Shown: positions 52,710 through 62,076 of the stretch, piece after piece
Layout of the letters: each line of letters starts with the position of its first letter
Numbering within the stretch: the stretch's first letter is position 1
Assembly (NCBI RefSeq): GCF_017873955.1
Contig: NZ_JAGGKS010000007.1
Span: forward strand, 124,001-188,000
DNA from: Sedimentibacter acidaminivorans
GTDB taxonomy: Bacteria > Bacillota > Clostridia > Tissierellales > Sedimentibacteraceae
Reading direction: 5' to 3'
Length of the DNA: 64,000 nucleotides
Made by a program: the position numbers and the translations under genes
Notes under the pieces: model-generated
Databases searched by the model: none
What the model saw: the letters and a program-made list of their open reading frames with translations, nothing else
Told to the model about the DNA's origin: nothing

Positions 52710-53549
52710 ATGAATAATAATGTAGGAATTATTGGACTTGGAAACGTTGGGTCCATGTTGTTAAACCAATTTTTAAAATTAAATTTATTAAGAGAAGAAG
52801 ATGTATATATTGCAAATCGTTCAAAGGAAAAATTAAATAATTTTATTAAGGAATATCCAGCATTAAACATTTGTGAGGACAATGCTGAAATAGCAAAGAA
52901 GTGCAATAAGATTTTTGTATGTGCTGAACCAGTTAATATTCCAGCTGTAATATTAGATATGAAGCCATTTCTAAATGAAGAAAGTTATATTTTAGTGTCA
53001 ACATCAATGATTTCTCATAATGATTTGAATAAAATACACAACGGAAAAATAACTATTTTTATGCCAACATTAATCTCCATGGTTAATGGTGGGGTTACAC
53101 TTGCTTACCATAATGAGTTTATCACAGAAGAAGATAGCAAATTTTTTGAATATTTGATGGGAAGTATGAGCGAAGTTAAAGTATTAGAGGAAGAAGACAT
53201 TAATTTAACTCAAAATCTAACCGCTAGTTTCCCAGGATTCTTTGCTGAAATAATGTCCGAATTTGTAAAAGCAGCTTCAAAACATACTAAACATATTTGT
53301 GATGAAGAACTTGAATACATGCTGTTAGTTTCACTTGCAGGAGCGCCTAGGCTGCTTCTTGAAAGAAATTTGAGTTTTGAAGATACTATAAATAGAGTAT
53401 CTACAAAAGGTGGTATAACATATGAAGGCGTAAAAGTGTATAATGAAAAATTACCTGCTGTATTCGACGAAGCATTTAATGCTACAATCAAGAGGTATAA
53501 AGAGATTACAAAAAATACAAGTGATATTATTAATGAGTTGATTAAATAA
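52710..53549 (+). CDS. proC: pyrroline-5-carboxylate reductase-like protein
   Basis: Reduces 1-pyrroline-5-carboxylate to proline with NAD(P)H. The 279 residues have the Rossmann motif GIIGLGNVGSM, NRSKEKLNNF and the C-terminal dimer region with SLAGAPRLLLE and TKGGITYEGV (compare the TSPGGTT loop of ProC). It is somewhat divergent, so a related ketimine or imine reductase cannot be excluded, but the proline T-box supports ProC. AAAGAGGAG precedes the ATG. Confidence 0.85.
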   Translation: MNNNVGIIGLGNVGSMLLNQFLKLNLLREEDVYIANRSKEKLNNFIKEYPALNICEDNAEIAKKCNKIFVCAEPVNIPAVILDMKPFLNEESYILVSTSMISHNDLNKIHNGKITIFMPTLISMVNGGVTLAYHNEFITEEDSKFFEYLMGSMSEVKVLEEEDINLTQNLTASFPGFFAEIMSEFVKAASKHTKHICDEELEYMLLVSLAGAPRLLLERNLSFEDTINRVSTKGGITYEGVKVYNEKLPAVFDEAFNATIKRYKEITKNTSDIINELIK

Positions 53550-53553
53550 AACA

Positions 53554-53586
53554 AATGCAATGGGGACAGTCCCCATTGCATTTTAC
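53554..53586. terminator. bidirectional terminator
   Basis: AATGCAATGGGGAC and GTCCCCATTGCATT are perfect inverted arms one base apart, with Ts after them. It separates the convergent proC-like and btuD genes. Confidence 0.88.
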
Positions 53587-54392
53587 TTAATTTTACGCAA
53601 TTTAGTTACTTGACTATAAGGTTGGGATTGGAAGCTTTCCCATCTTTTTAATGAGTCAGTCATGAATCCAACAACATCCATGTCGTAAACTTTGTTTAAT
53701 AAATTTGATGTAATCACTTCATCGGCTTTTCCTAAAGCAGCAGTTCTGCCATTGTCTAAAACTAATACATTGTCTGCTAACCTCATTGCCAGATTAATAT
53801 CATGAAGAACACCAATTACCGTATGCCCATCTATTTTTGACCATTCCTTGAGATAATCAATTAGTTCTGCCTGGTTTTTTAAATCTAAATGATTTGTTGG
53901 TTCATCTAATAATATGATACTTGGTTCTTGAGCTAATGTTCTAGCAAGATAAACTCTTTGAAGCTGTCCACCTGATAATGTAGTGATTTGCCTGTCACGA
54001 AGTTCATACATTCCTACAGCTTTTAAACATTCAGCAGTATATAATTTGTCATTAAAAGAAGGTTCTTTTAATGCATTACCTTTCATATGAAGATATCTTC
54101 CAAGTAAAACTGTTTCAAAAACAGTATATGAGAAATAAACGGAAGATATTTGACTCATTACTGCAATTTTACTAGCAATTTCATGCCTTTTCATTTTGGA
54201 AATATTTTTACCATCTATTTGAATTGTTCCTTTGCTTGGTATCAACCCTGCTATAGCTTTAACAAGAGTAGTTTTGCCGCAGCCATTAGGACCGAGTATG
54301 CATAAGTTTTCTCCTTCTTTAACAGAAAGAGAAATGTTTGTTAATACATCAACTCCACCATAGCCGGCAGATACATTGTTTAATGTTAGCAT
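53583..54392 (-). CDS. btuD: cobalamin/corrinoid ABC transporter ATPase
   Basis: ATPase (269 residues) of a FecCD-type importer. Walker A is GPNGCGKTT, the signature LSGGQLQRVYLA and Walker B ILLDEPTNHLDL. The start is the ATG at 54392, one base after the permease stop. Family members import B12, heme or siderophores; the cobalamin riboswitch at the head of the operon points to corrinoids. Confidence 0.9.
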   Translation of the reverse strand: MLTLNNVSAGYGGVDVLTNISLSVKEGENLCILGPNGCGKTTLVKAIAGLIPSKGTIQIDGKNISKMKRHEIASKIAVMSQISSVYFSYTVFETVLLGRYLHMKGNALKEPSFNDKLYTAECLKAVGMYELRDRQITTLSGGQLQRVYLARTLAQEPSIILLDEPTNHLDLKNQAELIDYLKEWSKIDGHTVIGVLHDINLAMRLADNVLVLDNGRTAALGKADEVITSNLLNKVYDMDVVGFMTDSLKRWESFQSQPYSQVTKLRKIK

Positions 54393-54393
54393 A

Positions 54394-55416
54394 TTACACA
54401 GCCTTCCTTCTTGAAAAATATACGTATACAAAGAATGGTGCTCCAATTAAAGCAGTGATTGATCCAACTGGGAGCTCTGATGGAGACACGATAGTACGGG
54501 CTACAAGATCCGCTATAATCATAAAAGCACCACCAAAAAGCATGGACATAGGTATTACAATTTTGTGAGATGAGCCAAATATTTTCCTCACTACATGTGG
54601 TGCAATCAAATCGATAAATCCAATAACTCCAACAAATGAAATGGCACTACCAGTTAAAGCTGCTGACAACCCAAGTAAGAGCCACTTGATTTTTTGAATA
54701 TCTACACCAATAGAACGCGCTTGTTCTTCACCAAAAGTCATTATATCCAATTCTTTAGAATAACGCATTAAAAGTAATAATCCTAATAAAACAATTGGCA
54801 ATAATACAAACACATTTGCCCATTCCTTTAATGCAAAACTACCCATCTGCCAAAGTGCTATCTGCTCAAGATGTTCCTTTGACATAGCTGTCATAAGTGT
54901 TAAAACGGCATTGATAAATAAAGAAAAGACCATACCTACCAATATAATTGTATTGTTTTCCATATTTTTATCAACACGTGATGTAAAACTAACTGCAAGA
55001 AATACAGTGAGCAATCCACATGTCAATCCTACTAAAGGTAGAGTAAACATCCCTAGCAATGGTATGTTAAATCCTGTTATTATTACAATTCCAGCTCCTA
55101 CAGAAGCACCTGAAGACACACCAAGTGTATATGAAGAAGCCAATGGATTCTTTAATACAGATTGCATTACAGTTCCACTTACAGCTAATGCTCCTCCTAC
55201 AAGAAAAGCTAAAAGAGCTCTGGGAAATCTCAAATTCCACAATATTGATACAGATGTACTGGGAATATGACTAGGCAATGGTGTAGAGAATATTTTATTT
55301 AATATTATGTTAAGTATATCCAATGGTGGTACATAAATGCTCCCAATGCCGATACCAAAGAGCAACACTATTATACACATACATATGGAAATAATTGCTT
55401 TTGCTCGTAACTTCAT
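54394..55416 (-). CDS. btuC: cobalamin/corrinoid ABC transporter permease
   Basis: FecCD-family permease of 340 residues with nine to ten membrane helices. Family motifs include RFPRALLAFLVGGALAVSG, NPLASSYTLGVSSGAS and GFIDLIAPHVVR. It is the middle gene of the btuF-btuC-btuD operon. Confidence 0.9.
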   Translation of the reverse strand: MKLRAKAIISICMCIIVLLFGIGIGSIYVPPLDILNIILNKIFSTPLPSHIPSTSVSILWNLRFPRALLAFLVGGALAVSGTVMQSVLKNPLASSYTLGVSSGASVGAGIVIITGFNIPLLGMFTLPLVGLTCGLLTVFLAVSFTSRVDKNMENNTIILVGMVFSLFINAVLTLMTAMSKEHLEQIALWQMGSFALKEWANVFVLLPIVLLGLLLLMRYSKELDIMTFGEEQARSIGVDIQKIKWLLLGLSAALTGSAISFVGVIGFIDLIAPHVVRKIFGSSHKIVIPMSMLFGGAFMIIADLVARTIVSPSELPVGSITALIGAPFFVYVYFSRRKAV

Positions 55417-55421
55417 AATTA

Positions 55422-56366
55422 TTAAAAATTATCTGGATAGATATATTTTGCCATCTGCTCTAATGCTTTAACAATATTATGATTAGATAAAGAACTTGCA
55501 TTCTTATCTACATAATAAACATAACCATTTTTAATTGCAGTTACATTTTCCCATCCAGTACGGGATTTAATTTCATCTACGGCATTTTCAATGTAATCAA
55601 CATTTGTAATTATTACATCTGGGTTTGCAGCAACAATGGCTTCATCAGATACTGCAATCCATTGTTCTTGATCTGCTAATATATTGGTAGCACCAATTAT
55701 ATCAATCATTTCATTTAAAAATACACCTTTACCGAAACTATATAAACTCGGTTGTGCGCTAATTTCAAAGTATATAGTCTTCTTTTCAGTAATTGTATCA
55801 GAAACTTTCTTTATTTCTGCAATTTTAGTTTTCATATTATCTACAATTTCTTGACCTTTTTGTGAAACTTGCATTGTATCTGAAATAAACATTATATCAT
55901 CATAAATACCTTGAATGCTGTCACTTGATGGTATATATGCCAAGCAAATTCCCATATCTCTAATTGGTTTAAATGGATCATTACCTTTACTCATACTCAT
56001 ACCTGTTGCAAAAACAATGTCAGGATTTAATGCTACAAGCTTTTCAGAATCAGGTGCCATCATATCAAAACTTGGAATACCATTTGGTAAACCTGGTATA
56101 TCCTCAGAATATGTATCAACTGCAATAATTTTATCCCCAAATCCTAAGTCTACTAATACTTCCGTAATAGAAGGGGACATTGATATTATAGAATTAATTT
56201 CCTTTGGAACTGTAATTTCATTTCTAGCACGGTCTTTTAATGGCAATGTTACAGTAGCTTCTATAGGGTCCGTTGTTGGTTCTATTTCTTTAGGTTGTGA
56301 TGTACAACTAGTTAACAAAGATATTATTATTGATAATGCTATAGAAATTGATGTTATTTTTTTCAT
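55422..56366 (-). CDS. btuF: cobalamin/corrinoid-binding lipoprotein
   Basis: Substrate-binding protein (314 residues) of the importer. MKKITSISIALSIIISLLTSC is a lipoprotein signal with Cys21. The clamshell fold of the BtuF/FhuD type is seen in PKEINSIISMSPSITEVLVD, ALNPDIVFATG and NPDVIITN. The ATG at 56366 has GGAGG upstream; the frame runs further 5' only through the riboswitch leader. Confidence 0.9.
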   Translation of the reverse strand: MKKITSISIALSIIISLLTSCTSQPKEIEPTTDPIEATVTLPLKDRARNEITVPKEINSIISMSPSITEVLVDLGFGDKIIAVDTYSEDIPGLPNGIPSFDMMAPDSEKLVALNPDIVFATGMSMSKGNDPFKPIRDMGICLAYIPSSDSIQGIYDDIMFISDTMQVSQKGQEIVDNMKTKIAEIKKVSDTITEKKTIYFEISAQPSLYSFGKGVFLNEMIDIIGATNILADQEQWIAVSDEAIVAANPDVIITNVDYIENAVDEIKSRTGWENVTAIKNGYVYYVDKNASSLSNHNIVKALEQMAKYIYPDNF

Positions 56367-56401
56367 AGTATTCCTCCAATTGTGATATGTAATTTTGAAA
56401 T

Positions 56402-56430
56402 AAAAAAACGTCTCGATATAGCCGAAACGT
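56402..56430 (-). terminator. riboswitch-linked terminator before btuF
   Basis: On the minus strand ACGTTTCG and CGAGACGT form a stem followed by T7. It lies between the cobalamin aptamer and the btuF start and is probably the off-state of the switch. Confidence 0.78.
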
Positions 56431-56539
56431 AAATAACCACAATACTTTGGAATATATTTTATTAAACGATTACCAAAGAATAATATATAAACTATCGCTT
56501 TTATCGCTGTAAAGCATAGCATTTGCGGTTTTTACGCAA

Positions 56540-56715
56540 ATAACATTGGCAGGTTTTCCGACTTAGAGGTCTTTGCTAGTTTTATAACCTTCCCAGATAT
56601 TATCCAGTGGTTTGCTTATGCGTTAAAAACTGCTCTCTCTTCACGGCAGCAGGACTGTTTAGGATTTCAACCTAATTCCCTATTATCACACTTTGTTTTT
56701 TTCGTGTGCACCAAT
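56540..56715 (-). promoter_or_regulatory. cobalamin riboswitch
   Basis: On the minus strand the sequence contains GGGAATTAGGTTGAAATCC, CAGTCCTGCTGCCGTGA and, near the 3' end, AAGTCGGAAAACCTGCCAAT. These match the B12-box and core of cobalamin riboswitches (GGGAA..GGTG.AA.TCC; AGTCGGAA.ACCTGCC). The CCCGC.ACTGT segment is divergent. It controls the btuFCD operon. Confidence 0.9.
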
Positions 56716-56738
56716 ATCGAAGATGTTAATTTAATATA

Positions 56739-56767
56739 AGTATATTACACCTTTAAGATGCTGTCAA
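56739..56767 (-). promoter_or_regulatory. promoter of the btuFCD operon
   Basis: On the minus strand TTGACA (56762-56767), 17 bases, TATACT (56739-56744), just upstream of the riboswitch. Confidence 0.8.
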
Positions 56768-56833
56768 TGTAATTTTATGGTGTGAAAATATAATATATTG
56801 TGTTTAGTAGACACCATTATATCACAATTTTAT

Positions 56834-56862
56834 TTGCAAATAGTAGCTACTTAAATTATAAT
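56834..56862 (+). promoter_or_regulatory. promoter of the response regulator gene
   Basis: TTGCAA (56834-56839), 17 bases, TATAAT (56857-56862). An inverted repeat TGGTGT...ACACCA (56778-56814) lies upstream and could be an operator. Confidence 0.6.
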
Positions 56863-56904
56863 GTTAATTAGATGTTTGAGGAATCTAAATAATGGGGTGA
56901 TATA

Positions 56905-57609
56905 TTGAATGTTTCAAAAAAAATACTTATTGTTGATGATGACAAGAGAGTTGTAAAAATGCTCGTTGAATATATGAAATTGTATGAATTTAAAACTGTT
57001 TGTGCTTATAATGGAAGAGATGCACTAGCTTTTTTTGATGAATCTGTGGATTTGGTCGTATTGGATATAAACATGGATGACATGGACGGTATAGAGGTTT
57101 GCAAAAGAATTCGGGAAAACGCTAATGTACCGATAATTATGTTAAGTGCAAATGCAACATCTTTTGATAAAATAAAGGCTTTAGGCGTTGGAGCTGATGA
57201 TTATGTAGTTAAACCCTTCGACCCATTAGAGTTATTAGCAAGGATTAAGGCACATATAAGCAGAGTTGAACGTTTTAATGCATCCAAGACTATTGAAATG
57301 CCAATAGAATTTGATGATATAAGAATTTTTCGCAATGCATATAAGGTTACAAAAGGTGAAAAAGAGATAAATTTTTCAAATACAGAATTTAGGTTGCTTG
57401 TATATTTCATTGATAATGCATTTATTGCAATATCAAGACAAAAAATATTAAATGATGTGTGGCAAAGTGATTTATACGATGAAAATATAGTTAATACTTA
57501 TGTAAAAAGGATAAGGATGAAACTTGAAGATGTGGGTAATGGTGAAAAATATATAAAGTCAATTCGTGGAGTGGGTTATATATTTGAAGCTGAATTCAAG
57601 TATAAATAA
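56905..57609 (+). CDS. OmpR-family response regulator
   Basis: A 234-residue regulator: receiver domain with IVDDD and the phosphorylated Asp54 in VVLDIN, MLSANA and KPFDPLELLARI, then a winged-helix output domain ending YIKSIRGVGYIFEA. TTG 56905 with GGGGTGA upstream is the start. The gene ends against the sensor kinase gene, which runs in the opposite direction; the two are probably partners although not co-transcribed. Confidence 0.92.
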   Translation: MNVSKKILIVDDDKRVVKMLVEYMKLYEFKTVCAYNGRDALAFFDESVDLVVLDINMDDMDGIEVCKRIRENANVPIIMLSANATSFDKIKALGVGADDYVVKPFDPLELLARIKAHISRVERFNASKTIEMPIEFDDIRIFRNAYKVTKGEKEINFSNTEFRLLVYFIDNAFIAISRQKILNDVWQSDLYDENIVNTYVKRIRMKLEDVGNGEKYIKSIRGVGYIFEAEFKYK

Positions 57610-57635
57610 AGCTAGGCAAAGCCTAGCTTTATTTA
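57608..57635. terminator. bidirectional terminator
   Basis: AAAGCTAGGC and GCCTAGCTTT form a ten-base stem with loop AAA between the convergent regulator and kinase genes. Confidence 0.85.
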
Positions 57636-59483
57636 TACCATAGATTTGCTTATATAAAACCAAAAGGTACTTCCTTTGTTTAAAGTAGATTCGAATTGCA
57701 AAGTAGATTCATGAGATTCTAATATTAGTTTAGATACATAGAGTCCTAGTCCATAACTGTTTGGCTCAGATAAATTTGATTTATAAAACATATCAAAAAT
57801 ATATTCTTTATCATTTTCTTTTATTCCAACGCCATTATCCTTAATTTTAAATAAAATTTTGTTATTTTCACTTATAATTGAAATTTTTATAGTTGTATAC
57901 TTATCACTGTATTTAACTGCATTGTTTACAAGATTTTGCCATACTCGTATAATCTTAACTTTATCTACATCTATAAAGTAATCATCACAGCTATATTCAC
58001 CGATGAAAATTCTATCAGAATTTTCTATATAATCTTTTGCAAAATCATATAAATATTTTGAAAAATCATTAGCTGAAATTTTTTCTAACTTTAATTGCTG
58101 AATATATTGAGCTTCGTATGTAGAATCTAAAACATCATATGAAATTTGTTCCAAAGTTTCTGCACTGTTGTATATTTCTTGCAAAAATCTTGTTTTTGCA
58201 TCTTCTTCAACTACTAATCCAGACAATAATCCCTTTGAATATCCTTTAATGAGAGTTAGCGAAGTTCTTATATCATGGGATAATGTTGATAGAAATTTAG
58301 AAGTTAAATAAGTTTTCATTTCTAAAGAGTTTTTAAGAAATTCTGATTTTTTAATAAGCACTTCTGCATCTTTTTCAAAAAAATTTAAATCTTTATCAAC
58401 TTTACCTTTTACAGTATTAATAAATGAATCAAAATTATTGTAATTATCATAAGTATCTAAATTTGAAATTCCCTTTACGTTTACAATTGTTTTATCAATA
58501 GCATTTTCGAAAATATCATTGCTGTTTTTTGCGCTATTTATATAATTGTTAATGTGGATTATAGGAGAGGATATTTTGTTTGACATAAAAATACTAATAA
58601 AAATTGCACAACCAGATATAATTATGCCATAAAACACTACATATCCTAATAAACTAATAGATTTTGCCATTAATTCATCCTTGGGCATAATTGTAAGAAG
58701 TATCCAGTTGTTACTATTCATCTTTTTATATGAATATAAAAATCCTGCATCATAGTACCTATAGACATCATCTTTTTTGTATTCTGTATTTTTAAATCCT
58801 GTTAAAGTTTCAGAAGCTAATTTTTGTATCATGCTTGGGTCTTTGTGAGATAGTATGTAACCGTTTGAATCAATAATAACAAAATATCCCGATTCACCAA
58901 TTTCATAGTCATTTACGAAATATACAAAATTTTCAGCTTTTATAGCTATTCCAAATAATCCTAAAATTATACCATCTTTACCATATATAGGATGAACAGT
59001 ATTTACAATATTAGTTCTGTCAGATAGTGCAAGCAATATATCGCTAGTTGCAGTTTTTTTATAATTAAACCCATCTTGAATGTATTTTCTGCTTGACAAA
59101 TCTACATACATAGCGTTTGGCATGGTGGAAGCAACTATTATTCCATCAAGATCAACGATAAATAAATCTTTATAATAGTTATTATCTAAATTCATTTTTT
59201 CCATAGTGTCTATTAAGTATCTATTGGTTTCATCAGTATCTTCTGTTTTATTAAAAAACTTATGAACATGTTCATCTCTTGAAAATGCCAAAGTTTCAAC
59301 TTGAACTTTTTTTACCATTAGGTCTATTTTTTCTTGAGCTCTTAATATTTGAACTTCTGTAAATTTTGTAGATTCATTATTTAGTATGGATGCTGATTTT
59401 GAATAAATAGAAGCACACATTATAATTAATGATATGATTACAATAATACAAATGGATAAGGTAATCTTATTTTTTAGTTTCAT
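57633..59483 (-). CDS. membrane sensor histidine kinase with Cache sensor domain
   Basis: A 616-residue kinase: membrane helix (about 8-28), extracellular double-Cache-like domain (about 35-270, with FVIIDSNGYILSHKDPSMI), second helix (about 275-300), a linker without an obvious HAMP, HisKA with the phosphorylated His403 in LSHDIRTSLTLIKGY, and an ATPase domain with NLVNNAVKYS, DNGVGI and GLGLYVSKL. The ATG at 59483 is preferred because GGGG lies upstream, inside the longer frame. Ligand unknown. Its promoter region contains copy 3 of the hairpin leader. Confidence 0.9.
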   Translation of the reverse strand: MKLKNKITLSICIIVIISLIIMCASIYSKSASILNNESTKFTEVQILRAQEKIDLMVKKVQVETLAFSRDEHVHKFFNKTEDTDETNRYLIDTMEKMNLDNNYYKDLFIVDLDGIIVASTMPNAMYVDLSSRKYIQDGFNYKKTATSDILLALSDRTNIVNTVHPIYGKDGIILGLFGIAIKAENFVYFVNDYEIGESGYFVIIDSNGYILSHKDPSMIQKLASETLTGFKNTEYKKDDVYRYYDAGFLYSYKKMNSNNWILLTIMPKDELMAKSISLLGYVVFYGIIISGCAIFISIFMSNKISSPIIHINNYINSAKNSNDIFENAIDKTIVNVKGISNLDTYDNYNNFDSFINTVKGKVDKDLNFFEKDAEVLIKKSEFLKNSLEMKTYLTSKFLSTLSHDIRTSLTLIKGYSKGLLSGLVVEEDAKTRFLQEIYNSAETLEQISYDVLDSTYEAQYIQQLKLEKISANDFSKYLYDFAKDYIENSDRIFIGEYSCDDYFIDVDKVKIIRVWQNLVNNAVKYSDKYTTIKISIISENNKILFKIKDNGVGIKENDKEYIFDMFYKSNLSEPNSYGLGLYVSKLILESHESTLQFESTLNKGSTFWFYISKSMV

Positions 59484-59508
59484 ATTTAACCCCATATATT
59501 TTAATTAT

Positions 59509-59560
59509 ATCAGACAAAGGCAACTGTCTTTGTTCATTTGTGTATTTATTATATCATAAA
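59509..59560 (-). repeat. promoter-leader repeat, copy 3 (sensor kinase leader)
   Basis: On the minus strand: TTTATGATATAATAAATAC with TATAAT at 59548-59553, then AATGAACAAAGACA and a hairpin ACAAAG/CTTTGT (59514-59519 and 59528-59533). The start matches copies 1 and 2; the second hairpin of those copies is absent. The remaining bases to 59714 show only the AGGAGG before the next gene. Confidence 0.72.
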
Positions 59561-59714
59561 GGAAAGAAAAAATTAAAAAAGTTTTATGTATATTTCATAT
59601 ATATTTATAAACAAATGGTGAATATTAATCATAAATATCATGTAAAAACAACGTTTTCAATATGAGTGTGTTATTATATGTTTAGATATAAAAAATAGAT
59701 TGTAGGAGGTAAAA

Positions 59715-61022
59715 ATGAATTCAGAAAAACAAATAATTAGTACAAGGGACAAGTTGAAGTTTTTATTATGTAGTGCAATAGGAATATTTATGTTTTTTAT
59801 AACAGTTACATTTGATGGTAAAAAGTCTATACCTTTAGACCATATTGTAACAGTATTAAAACAATCTCTAGGAGGATTAACAGCTTATATTGCTTTAGCA
59901 ATAATCGTTTATGGTGGTGTTAAACCTTTCGTTAAAAAAACTTGGAACAAAAATACAGTGGAAATCGTATTTTCAGTATTTAAAGTTTTAGGTATTATAA
60001 CAGGATTTATGTTTGTATTCAATCTCGGTCCAGAATTTCTATACGCACCAGATTTATTTCCGTTTTTATTTAATAAATTAGTTATACCATTGGGACTGTT
60101 AATACCCGTAGGTGCAGTGTTCCTTTCTTTTCTAATTGGTTATGGATTAATGGAATTTACAGGAGTTCTTATGCAGCCTGTAATGAGACCTATTTGGAAA
60201 ACACCAGGTAGATCTGCAATAGATGCAGTTGCATCGTTTGTAGGAAGTTACTCATTAGGGTTATTAATAACAAATAGAGTATATTTGGAAGGCAAATATA
60301 CTAAAAAGGAAGCAATGATTATAGCAACAGGATTTTCAACAGTATCTGCTACATTTATGATAATAGTTGCTAAAACATTAGGACTTATGGAAAATTGGAA
60401 TTTATATTTCTGGTCAACATTAATTATTACATTTATAGTTACTGCTATTACAGTGCGTATATATCCAATTAGCAAAAAAAGTGACGAATATGTTACAGAA
60501 AGTGGAGATCCAGAAGTAATAGTAAAAGAAAATCGTTTAAATGTTGCTTGGAATGAAGCCATGAGGGTATCTCGTAATTCAGGAAGTATTATGAATAATA
60601 TATGGATTAACTTGAAAGACGGTATCAACATGGTAAGCAACATATTACCTACTATAATGTCTATTGGTTTATTAGGTTTGTTGCTAGCTACTTATACACC
60701 AATATTCGATATTATAGGATATATATTCTATCCATTTACAGCTCTTATGCAATTACCAGAGGCAATGCTTACAGCAAAAGCCTTAGCAGTAGGAATAGCA
60801 GAAATGTTCTTGCCAGCGGGAATTATAGCAAATGCTCCAATACTTTCAAAGTATGTAGTAGGAGTATGTTCAGTATCATCGATACTATTTTTCTCAGCAT
60901 CAATTCCTTGTATATTATCAACAGAAATACCTGTATCAATTAAGGAATTAGTTATTATCTGGGTTGAAAGAACTATATTATCAATAATATTAGCAGCAAT
61001 TGTAGGAATGATAATATTCTAG
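59715..61022 (+). CDS. YjiH family membrane protein (nucleoside-recognition Gate domain)
   Basis: A 435-residue protein with about ten to eleven membrane helices and two Gate-type regions (GRSAIDAVASFVGSYSLGLL; ILPTIMSIGLLGLLLA). YjiH proteins resemble the spore proteins SpmA/SpmB and nucleoside transporters; the substrate is unknown. AGGAGG precedes the ATG. Transcribed alone, with a terminator after it. Confidence 0.85.
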   Translation: MNSEKQIISTRDKLKFLLCSAIGIFMFFITVTFDGKKSIPLDHIVTVLKQSLGGLTAYIALAIIVYGGVKPFVKKTWNKNTVEIVFSVFKVLGIITGFMFVFNLGPEFLYAPDLFPFLFNKLVIPLGLLIPVGAVFLSFLIGYGLMEFTGVLMQPVMRPIWKTPGRSAIDAVASFVGSYSLGLLITNRVYLEGKYTKKEAMIIATGFSTVSATFMIIVAKTLGLMENWNLYFWSTLIITFIVTAITVRIYPISKKSDEYVTESGDPEVIVKENRLNVAWNEAMRVSRNSGSIMNNIWINLKDGINMVSNILPTIMSIGLLGLLLATYTPIFDIIGYIFYPFTALMQLPEAMLTAKALAVGIAEMFLPAGIIANAPILSKYVVGVCSVSSILFFSASIPCILSTEIPVSIKELVIIWVERTILSIILAAIVGMIIF

Positions 61023-61043
61023 CAATATAAATATTTTCAAAAT

Positions 61044-61071
61044 AAAATGCGTTGGTTTCAACGCATTTTTG
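61044..61071 (+). terminator. terminator after the yjiH-like gene
   Basis: AAAATGCGTTG and CAACGCATTTTT form an 11-base stem with loop GTTT and T tail. Confidence 0.9.
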
Positions 61072-61129
61072 TTATTTATAGCAGTAGTGATATAAAATTT
61101 AACTATTTTACAAATTTAGTAATTGCATC

Positions 61130-61162
61130 AAAAAAGGACAGTCCATAAAATTGTGACTGTCC
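61130..61162 (-). terminator. terminator of hflKC
   Basis: On the minus strand GGACAGTC and GACTGTCC pair around an 11-base loop, followed by TTTTTT. Confidence 0.88.
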
Positions 61163-61184
61163 ATAAAATATGAAATTAGAGTTT

Positions 61185-62075
61185 CTAATTTCTGTTCAAT
61201 ACTTTAACTATAAAGCTATCTGCTGGCAGAAATATAGTCTTTTCACCTTGCATAGTTACTTTTAAAGCTTCTAAACTTCTTATAAATTCATAGTAATTTT
61301 CTCTATCTTCAGTGGAATAAGCATCTGCTATTATTTTCATATATTCGCTTTCGCCTTGCCCTTTTAACTCTTCTGCTGTTGCTTCTGCTTTTGAAAGGAG
61401 TATTCCAACTTCTTTATCAGTTTCGTTCACAACTTTGCTTGCTTCTAAATTACCGTCTGCTCTATAGCTTTCCGCCATTTGAGTTCTTTCTGATATCATT
61501 CTGCTAAATACGGCAGATTCATTATCAGTAGGCAAGTCCAATCTTTTAATTTCAACGGCTAATGTAGATATTCCATAATTTTTTAACTGTGCATTAACTA
61601 TCTCTGTTATTTTTATATTTATGTCATCTATTGAACCGTTATCTGAATTAATTATATCGGTTTGATCCATTGTTCCTAGTGTGTTTTTTACAGTGTTGTA
61701 TACTACTGCATCTATTCTGTTTTCCATTTCTGAAATTCTGCTTACAGTTTTCATGAATGTATAAGGATCATCAATTCTCCACACTGCAAAGTTATCTACC
61801 ACTAAAGTTTTCTTATCTCCTGTTAGCACTTCTGATGGAGGTATGTCGTACATCATTCTGTAACGAGGTATTTTTTCAACTTTATCCAGGATAGGCAATT
61901 TGAAATGTAAACCTGCCGTATTTTGAATTTTAACAAATTTTGAAAACCTTGTAACATAAGCATATTCATTTTCATTTACTAAGTATGCTGTATTCGATAA
62001 GGTAACTACTAACAAAATTAATATTAATATTTTAAGAAAACTTCCCACAACACCTGATTTTTGAACTTTTTCCAT
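61185..62075 (-). CDS. hflC: SPFH-domain membrane protein HflC
   Basis: A 296-residue SPFH (band 7) protein with one N-terminal membrane helix. YAYVTRFSKFV and GLHFKLPILDKVEKIPR are typical, and the C-terminal helical region contains EATAEELKGQGESEYMKIIA. HflC with HflK forms a membrane cage that regulates the FtsH protease. ATG 62075 is used; the frame's upstream GTG abuts the GGAGG site and cannot be the start. It follows hflK after one base. Confidence 0.9.
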   Translation of the reverse strand: MEKVQKSGVVGSFLKILILILLVVTLSNTAYLVNENEYAYVTRFSKFVKIQNTAGLHFKLPILDKVEKIPRYRMMYDIPPSEVLTGDKKTLVVDNFAVWRIDDPYTFMKTVSRISEMENRIDAVVYNTVKNTLGTMDQTDIINSDNGSIDDINIKITEIVNAQLKNYGISTLAVEIKRLDLPTDNESAVFSRMISERTQMAESYRADGNLEASKVVNETDKEVGILLSKAEATAEELKGQGESEYMKIIADAYSTEDRENYYEFIRSLEALKVTMQGEKTIFLPADSFIVKVLNRN

Positions 62076-62076
62076 G

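Noticed and set aside
54338-54568. Plus-strand frames opposite btuC and btuF
   Set aside because: They mirror the codon pattern of the minus-strand transporter genes and have no ribosome sites.
61044-61162. Small RNA gene between yjiH and hflC
   Set aside because: The two hairpins are explained as terminators of the convergent neighbours, each with a T run on the proper strand.
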